64,000 nt of DNA, from the NCBI RefSeq assembly GCF_900142605.1, contig NZ_FRBL01000007.1, forward strand, positions 434,001 through 498,000, read 5' to 3'. The position numbers and the translations under genes are program-made. The stretch is from Chitinophaga jiangningensis. Its GTDB lineage: Bacteria; Bacteroidota; Bacteroidia; Chitinophagales; Chitinophagaceae. Positions 59,388 through 64,000 of the stretch are shown piece after piece; within the stretch, counting starts at the first letter, position 1, and each line of letters begins with the position of its first letter. The notes below the pieces were generated by a model. That model was not told where the DNA came from. It made no database searches and saw only the letters and a list, made by a program, of their open reading frames with translations.

Positions 59388-60353
59388 TTATCTAGCGCCG
59401 CCACCTGGTTTGCGAGGACCGCCACCACCGGTGTTAGAAGTACGACGTTGACCACCCTGGCCACCGCCACGGTTCTGGCCACCACCACGGTTTTGACCAC
59501 CGCCACGGTTTTGACCGCCGCCTTGGCCACCCTGGCCACGGCCACCGCCGCCACCTGGTCTGCGACCTCTTTCACCTTTTTCGTCGTTGCCTTCAACTTC
59601 GAATTTGCGTGCTTTATCGTCTGCTTCTTCTTCCTCTTCTACATCTTCAGTTTTCTCGTTAGCTCTTTCAGACAGACCTTCAGCGATTGCTGCGCAGATA
59701 TAGCTGGTGATGATAGCGATAGATTTGGTAGCATCGTCGTTCGCAGGGATAGCGAAGTCAACTTTGGTAGGATCGGAGTTGGTATCCACCATACCGAAAG
59801 TAGAGATACCCAGGCGTTTTGCTTCAGCCAGAGCGATGTGTTCGTGAGAGATATCTACCAGGAACAGCGCAGCTGGAACGCGTGCCAGTTGAGCGATACC
59901 ACCCAGCACTTTCTCCATTTTCTCTTTATCGCGACTTAAAGTCAGACGTTCTTTTTTAGTGATATTGTCGAAAGTACCGTCAGCCAGCATTTTCTCGATG
60001 CTCTGCATTTTCTTTACAGACTTACGGATAGTAGCGAAGTTAGTCAGCATACCACCTAACCATCTTTCAGTAACGAAAGGCATGTTGATGTTACGTGCAG
60101 CGTCAGCTACGATTTCTTTCGCTTGTTTTTTAGTTGCAACGAACATGATCTTTTTACCGCTTTTTGCGATAGATTTCAGGGCAGCTGCTGCTTCCTGTAA
60201 ACCTTCTACGGTTTTGTTCAGATCAATGATATGAATACCTTTCTTTTCTGCGAAAATATAAGGCAGCATTTTCGGATTCCATTTTTTCTTCAGGTGACCG
60301 AAGTGAACACCTGCCTCCAGTAACTGCTGCTGCAATGAGGTATTATTTTCCAT
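59388..60353 (-). CDS. rpsB: 30S ribosomal protein S2 with Gly/Arg-rich C-terminal extension
   Basis: The 321-residue product has the full S2 core (about 1-230, GVHFGHLKKKWNPKM, FVTERWLGGMLTNF, VDTNSDP). The start ATG 60353 (MENNTSLQQQLLEAG) is preferred over 60368. After the core comes an acidic stretch (EDVEEEEEADD), then a tail of about 60 residues rich in Gly, Arg, Gln and Asn with GGGQNR units repeated in tandem. E. coli S2 has 241 residues, so about 80 are extra. tsf follows 114 bp downstream. Confidence 0.96.
   Translation of the reverse strand: MENNTSLQQQLLEAGVHFGHLKKKWNPKMLPYIFAEKKGIHIIDLNKTVEGLQEAAAALKSIAKSGKKIMFVATKKQAKEIVADAARNINMPFVTERWLGGMLTNFATIRKSVKKMQSIEKMLADGTFDNITKKERLTLSRDKEKMEKVLGGIAQLARVPAALFLVDISHEHIALAEAKRLGISTFGMVDTNSDPTKVDFAIPANDDATKSIAIITSYICAAIAEGLSERANEKTEDVEEEEEADDKARKFEVEGNDEKGERGRRPGGGGGRGQGGQGGGQNRGGGQNRGGGQNRGGGQGGQRRTSNTGGGGPRKPGGGAR
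59390..59560 (-). repeat. Minisatellite-like repeat encoding the S2 tail
   Basis: An 18 bp unit (GGT GGT GGC CAG AAC CGT and variants) occurs three times around 59467-59520, coding for GGGQNR. Length variation between strains is likely. Confidence 0.75.
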
Positions 60354-60433
60354 GTTTATATTGCTCAATTAAAAGGATCAAATAATAATACTGTAGCGGA
60401 TATAAAAAAGCATCCGCCAACAGCTCAAAAATA

Positions 60434-60823
60434 TTAGCGTTTAGAGAACTGGAAGCTTCTTCTAGCTTTAGCTTTACCTGGTTTCTTACGTTCAACAGCT
60501 CTTGGATCACGTTTCAGCAAACCAGCAGCTTTCAGTGCAGGACGGAATTCGATATTCACTTCGCACAGTGCACGAGCGATACCCAGTTTAATAGCTTCCG
60601 CCTGACCTTTGATACCACCACCCTGAGCGTTCACTTTCAGATCAAACTTATCAACAGCGTCAATAGTTTTTAAAGGCAGTTCTACCTGGTTTTGCAGGTA
60701 AACCAGAGAAAAGTAGGATTTATAATCTTTGTCGTTGATAGTAATGTTACCGGTACCTTTGTTGATATAAACACGGGCAACCGCTTCCTTACGACGACCT
60801 ATTGTATTTTTTTGCTTTTCCAT
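60434..60823 (-). CDS. rpsI: 30S ribosomal protein S9
   Basis: The 129-residue product has the family start IGRRKEAVARVY, the VNAQGGGIKGQAEAIKLGIARAL region (about 67-89) and the basic end KKPGKAKARRSFQFSKR that reaches the P-site tRNA. It is 14 bp downstream of rplM, the universal pairing. Confidence 0.97.
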   Translation of the reverse strand: MEKQKNTIGRRKEAVARVYINKGTGNITINDKDYKSYFSLVYLQNQVELPLKTIDAVDKFDLKVNAQGGGIKGQAEAIKLGIARALCEVNIEFRPALKAAGLLKRDPRAVERKKPGKAKARRSFQFSKR

Positions 60824-60837
60824 GTATCAGAGAAAAA

Positions 60838-61281
60838 TTAGAAAGTTAAAGGTTGTGGTTTCTGCGCTGCGTGAGGATGCTCAGCACCAGCATATACAAA
60901 CAGTTTTTTGTACATTTTGCGACCCAGGCGGTTTTTAGGCAGCATACCTTTTACAGCTTTCTCAATCATAACCTCAGGACGACGGCGAATCAGGTTTTTA
61001 GCCAGTTCTACGCGCTGACCACCAGGGAAACCAGTGTAATGGATGTATTCTTTCTCTTCCATTTTGTTACCGGTTAAAACGATTTTTTCAGCGTTGATAA
61101 CGATGATATAATCACCGCAGTCAGTATGAGGAGTATAGTAAGGTTTATTCTTACCTCTTAAAATGGCGGCCATTTTAGCAGCAACCCTGCCAAGTGTCAG
61201 ATTGGTAGCATCTACGATGTGCCAGTCACGCTTTACGTAAGCGTCGTTAGCCGATTTTGTTCTAAAACTTAATGTGTTCAT
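60838..61281 (-). CDS. rplM: 50S ribosomal protein L13
   Basis: The 147-residue product has WHIVDATNLTLGRVA near residue 20, NKPYYTPHTDCGDYIIVINA (about 50-69) and the MLPKNRLGRKMYKKL signature (about 113-127). First gene of the ribosomal block. The promoter box TACCTTTG is seen upstream on the same strand. Confidence 0.97.
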   Translation of the reverse strand: MNTLSFRTKSANDAYVKRDWHIVDATNLTLGRVAAKMAAILRGKNKPYYTPHTDCGDYIIVINAEKIVLTGNKMEEKEYIHYTGFPGGQRVELAKNLIRRRPEVMIEKAVKGMLPKNRLGRKMYKKLFVYAGAEHPHAAQKPQPLTF

Positions 61282-61337
61282 TGTTGTATACGATAAAGAT
61301 TACGTCTTGTAAACAATTCCCCCACAATGAGGGAGTG

Positions 61338-61345
61338 CAAAGGTA
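61338..61345 (-). promoter_or_regulatory. Candidate -7 promoter box of the rplM operon
   Basis: CAAAGGTA on the plus strand reads TACCTTTG on the minus strand. The leader of about 55 nt contains a short CCC/GGG hairpin. Confidence 0.5.
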
Positions 61346-61540
61346 CATTCCCCATTCTTAATAACCATACATTTTAACCAGTTTTTTACAAGGCACCTTT
61401 GCAACTAATTGATGTTCAATAAAAAATTTGTTTCAAAGTTATTAACAACATCGAAAGAAATGGTTGATAACTTGTTTTTTTGTAATGTATGGAGATGCAG
61501 ATGCTGCTGAATTTGCAGATGAGCTTGTTTTGTTGGGTAG

Positions 61541-61588
61541 CACGTGATGCCTTCGGCATCACGTGGGAGGAGCCGCGCTACGCGCGGC
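61541..61588. repeat. Paired triloop-hairpin element, copy E
   Basis: CACGTGATGCC-TTC-GGCATCACGTG (61541-61565) and, 6 bp on, GCCGCGC-TAC-GCGCGGC (61572-61588). The GATGCC/GGCATC core is shared with copy B. Confidence 0.75.
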
Positions 61589-61716
61589 CGGCGCTTTTAA
61601 GGCCGCCGCGACGCTTGCCGGGCCAACCGAAGCACTTTCGCTGTTGCAGGCAACCACCTATAGCCATCATAGTGCCTGCAATTAGTCGTACGTATAGACG
61701 TTAAATGCATGAAACC

Positions 61717-61767
61717 GGGAGGGCGCTGCGCGCCCTCCCACCGAGATGACACCGAAGGTGTCATCTC
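61717..61767. repeat. Paired triloop-hairpin element, copy F (inverted orientation)
   Basis: GGGAGGGCGC-TGC-GCGCCCTCCC (61717-61739) and GAGATGACACC-GAA-GGTGTCATCTC (61743-61767). The GAA loop is the complement of TTC, so the element is inverted relative to copy E 130 bp away. Confidence 0.75.
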
Positions 61768-61795
61768 CCTCCTCTTCCGATCCTCCAAAACAAAA

Positions 61796-61824
61796 AGAGG
61801 TTGGCACCTCCAGGCACCAACCTC
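61796..61824 (-). terminator. Intrinsic terminator of the zinc peptidase gene
   Basis: GAGGTTGG (61797-61804) pairs with CCAACCTC (61817-61824); on the minus strand TTTTTG follows. Confidence 0.8.
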
Positions 61825-61847
61825 CCTTTATATGTTTAATATCTCCC

Positions 61848-62537
61848 TTAATCCCTGTTCCGGGCCCCCAGGAATATCATTAAATACTGTACAAACGTAG
61901 CAATGGAAGCCAAAGCCGCTACCACATAAGTCATAGCCGCCCACCACAGGGCATTCTTAGCCTTATCATGCTCCCCGGCCGACATCACCCGGCTGCTGTC
62001 CAGCCATGCCAGCGCTCGCCTGGATGCATCAAACTCCACCGGCAGCGTAATCACTGAAAATAAAGTAGTTACACCAAAAAGGATCACACCTATCAGCAGT
62101 AATTGCGGAAAAGTGTTAATTAACAGAATACCCGCCAGCAACACCCAGTTCACCAGGTTGGCACTCACCTGCACAATAGGCACCAGCTTCGACCGGAAGC
62201 CCAACCAGGGATATTGGGTGGCATGCTGCACCGCGTGGCCGCACTCATGTGCCGCTACTGCCGCAGCAGCCACATTAGCCCCGTTATATACATCCGGACT
62301 CAAATTCACCGTTTTATCCGCCGGATTGTAGTGATCCGACAGAAAACCATCCACAGATTGTACTTTTACATCGTATATCTGATTGTCTTTCAACATTTTC
62401 TCCGCTATTTCCCGCCCGGTCAGGCCAGAAGAGGTGGGTATTTCGCTAAATTCATGAAAGCGCCGTTTCAGAATAAAGCCAACAAGCATACTGATCCCCA
62501 CAAAAATCAGTGAAACAAACATAATTCCTGGTGTCAT
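61848..62537 (-). CDS. YugP-type zinc metallopeptidase, membrane protein
   Basis: The 229-residue protein has an N-terminal membrane helix (about 3-20), the zinc motif HECGHAVQH (about 115-123) and further membrane helices in the C-terminal half. The family (neutral zinc metallopeptidase, YugP) has unknown physiological substrates. ATG 62537 is preferred to a TTG two codons earlier. Single gene. Confidence 0.9.
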   Translation of the reverse strand: MTPGIMFVSLIFVGISMLVGFILKRRFHEFSEIPTSSGLTGREIAEKMLKDNQIYDVKVQSVDGFLSDHYNPADKTVNLSPDVYNGANVAAAAVAAHECGHAVQHATQYPWLGFRSKLVPIVQVSANLVNWVLLAGILLINTFPQLLLIGVILFGVTTLFSVITLPVEFDASRRALAWLDSSRVMSAGEHDKAKNALWWAAMTYVVAALASIATFVQYLMIFLGARNRD

Positions 62538-62543
62538 ATGCAA

Positions 62544-63085
62544 TTTTTTTACAGAATATTATAGGTACATGAAGGGTCAAAAAATGATCCAACTACTCCA
62601 ATTTAAGATTTATTTAGCAGACACCTGTCATACCTGCTTCATCCTTCGCCGACCACCGCTCATCAAGAAATTTAACACTGCCAAATTGGCGAAATTGAAG
62701 TTTTTTGAGGAAAAAATAAGCCTATTTGTCAGTACGCCAGGACCCATACATCAGTGAGATTTCATATGTAAAAATCCCCAACATCACCTCTATTTATCAA
62801 CATTTTACGGCTTGCCAATGAAAGTAATATTGAACCAAAATAACGGTCCAAATAAGCGCTGGCAGCCACTTTATAACATTAAAAAAATACATCAAAAGTT
62901 ATTCACATCGATTAAATAAACTTTTTTATTCTGAAGCCATTTAGTAATTTAGACCTGAATTTAATGGGTTAGTAAGTAGAAAGAGTCAACGGAATCTTCC
63001 GTTTGGCTCTTTTCTCATTTTAGGAAATCCCCCGCTTCAATTTTTGTAAATCTCCTTACTTTGTACCCTCTCTTTATACATCGAT
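62544..63085. other. Spacer before radA with a possible small RNA
   Basis: The 542 bp contain no convincing gene; a 62-codon frame at 62569-62757 looks non-coding. A plus-strand terminator at 62980 without a preceding gene suggests a small RNA or a radA leader. Confidence 0.5.
62980..63013 (+). terminator. Terminator-like hairpin upstream of radA
   Basis: AAAGAGTCAACGGA pairs with TCCGTTTGGCTCTTT (one bulged T) around ATCT, then TTCTCATTTT. It lies 70 bp before the radA start. Confidence 0.65.
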
Positions 63086-64000
63086 ATGAGTAAAATTAAA
63101 ACTGCTTTTTTCTGTCAGAATTGTGGATACGAATCTGCAAAATGGAATGGTAAATGTCCGAGTTGCGGTCAATGGAATACCTTCGTTGAAGAAAGAGTAC
63201 AAAAAGATATTCCGGTAAAACAGGAATGGAAAACCATTGATAACCCACTCGCACGTACGCAAAAATTTGTTAACCTCTCCGACGTGGAAGCAGTGGCGGA
63301 AAAACGACTGCTCACCCCGGACAATGAACTCAACCGCGTGCTGGGAGGCGGAATAGTAGCGGGTTCCCTCGTTTTAGTAGGTGGTGAACCCGGCATCGGA
63401 AAATCCACACTCTTCCTGCAAAATGCCTTACAGCTGAAAGATATCAGAACACTTTATATCAGTGGAGAAGAAAGTGAACAACAGATAAAAATGAGAGCGG
63501 ATCGCATCAATGTATCCAATGATCAATTTTATCTGCTCACAGAAACTTCTACGCAAACCATATTTGCAGAAATCAGGAAACTGCAACCACAACTGGTGGT
63601 AGTCGACTCCATACAAACGCTGCAATCTCCTTTTATCGAATCAGCACCCGGCAGCGTATCCCAAATCCGTGAAACTACGGCTGAACTGCAACGCTTCGCC
63701 AAGGAAAGTAATACCCCCGTTTTCCTCATCGGGCACATCACCAAAGATGGGTCCATCGCCGGGCCTAAAGTATTGGAACACATGGTAGATACAGTGCTCC
63801 AGTTCGAAGGCGACCAGCATTACGCTTACCGTATTCTCCGTACCATAAAAAACAGATTTGGCTCCACCGCCGAACTTGGCATTTATGAAATGACCGGCAC
63901 GGGATTACGACAGGTAACCAACCCTTCTGAAATCCTTATTTCACAACGGGAAGATCTGCTTAGCGGTGTAGCCATCTCTGCAACCATGGAAGGCATGCGC
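63086..64000 (+). CDS. radA: DNA repair protein RadA (N-terminal part)
   Basis: RadA is a RecA-like branch-migration helicase. The first 305 codons are in the window and the gene continues past the right edge. The zinc motif has Cys at 10, 13, 24 and 27 (CQNCGYES, CPSCGQW). The Walker A loop is GGEPGIGKST (about 96-105), and the RadA-specific KNRFG motif lies near residue 255. ATG 63086 fits the family start. Confidence 0.96.
   Translation, partial: MSKIKTAFFCQNCGYESAKWNGKCPSCGQWNTFVEERVQKDIPVKQEWKTIDNPLARTQKFVNLSDVEAVAEKRLLTPDNELNRVLGGGIVAGSLVLVGGEPGIGKSTLFLQNALQLKDIRTLYISGEESEQQIKMRADRINVSNDQFYLLTETSTQTIFAEIRKLQPQLVVVDSIQTLQSPFIESAPGSVSQIRETTAELQRFAKESNTPVFLIGHITKDGSIAGPKVLEHMVDTVLQFEGDQHYAYRILRTIKNRFGSTAELGIYEMTGTGLRQVTNPSEILISQREDLLSGVAISATMEGMR

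Larger units (their letters stand above)
61346..61795. other. Gene-free spacer with two hairpin elements
   Basis: Between the rplM promoter and the terminator of the zinc peptidase gene no coding region is convincing; short open frames are made up of the hairpin repeats. Confidence 0.55.

Noticed and set aside
59378..59596. Alternative-frame Ala/Val-rich protein over the S2 tail
   Set aside because: A frame-shifted reading of the GGGQNR DNA repeat within rpsB.
61489..61704. Open frames of about 60-70 codons in the rplM-peptidase spacer
   Set aside because: They consist of the palindromic repeats and have no start signal.
62569..62757. A 62-codon plus-strand frame upstream of radA
   Set aside because: No RBS, no recognisable family and AT-driven composition; considered non-coding.
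62899..62907. DnaA-box variant TTATTCACA before radA
   Set aside because: Isolated match of 9 bp in AT-rich DNA; expected by chance in a window of this size.

Overview
The window reads as chromosomal DNA of a gliding Bacteroidota bacterium, most likely Chitinophagaceae (Chitinophaga-like). Pointers are gldE and gldD, the large form of IspG, a methionine synthase split into two genes, DUF3109 and DUF4286 proteins, ribosomal protein THX, several ECF sigma/anti-sigma pairs, and promoters of the Bacteroidota TTG-N19-23-TAnnTTTG type instead of -35/-10 boxes. No rRNA, tRNA, CRISPR array, prophage, IS element or complete transposon was recognised. The content is mostly housekeeping and the gene density is ordinary.

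Layout. 1-6.6 kb: a cut-off membrane-anchored protein and HU on the minus strand, then mutY, ssb, gldE, gldD, a DUF3109 protein and an orphan LutB-like iron-sulfur protein. 6.6-8.2 kb: first sigma/anti-sigma module. 8.2-15.6 kb: purH, comEC and a short carB lacking its regulatory domain, with unusual intergenic hairpins between them. 15.7-21 kb: an MFS transporter and DeoR regulator divergent from a 5'-nucleotidase across a strikingly phased operator, then two tandem paralogous double-HTH regulators and a small orphan protein. 21-28 kb: acs, an alpha/beta hydrolase, an L,D-transpeptidase and an M16 protease. 28-31 kb: second sigma module, a four-gene operon with an outer-membrane barrel. 31-41 kb: kbl, a class D beta-lactamase, a short Bat operon, ispG, small secreted proteins, LysR, GNAT, an MBL hydrolase and a lipocalin. 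41.3-42.9 kb: third sigma module with two paralogous anti-sigma-like proteins, all on TTG starts. 43-49 kb: CoA-transferase, LpxR-like protein, lipoproteins, an Ig-like protein and recR. 49.6-54.6 kb: split metH preceded by an H-type pseudoknot leader, xth and a DUF4286 protein. 54.9-57.4 kb: second HU, THX, pdxH and a DUF3298 lipoprotein. 57.6-61.3 kb: rplM-rpsI-rpsB-tsf-pyrH on the minus strand. 61.8-64 kb: a YugP-type peptidase and the start of radA.

The most interesting signals are not protein genes. (1) The metH leader at 49632-49685 can fold into an H-type pseudoknot resembling SAM-II riboswitches. (2) A dispersed family of paired triloop hairpins occurs at six intergenic sites; stem sequences change with compensation while the loops (TTC or its complement GAA, and TGC/TAC) are kept. 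(3) GC dinucleotides spaced exactly 10 bp apart fill the deoR/nucleotidase divergent promoter. Among proteins, the three sigma/anti-sigma modules show domain duplication, paralogous anti-sigma-like genes and recurrent TTG starts.
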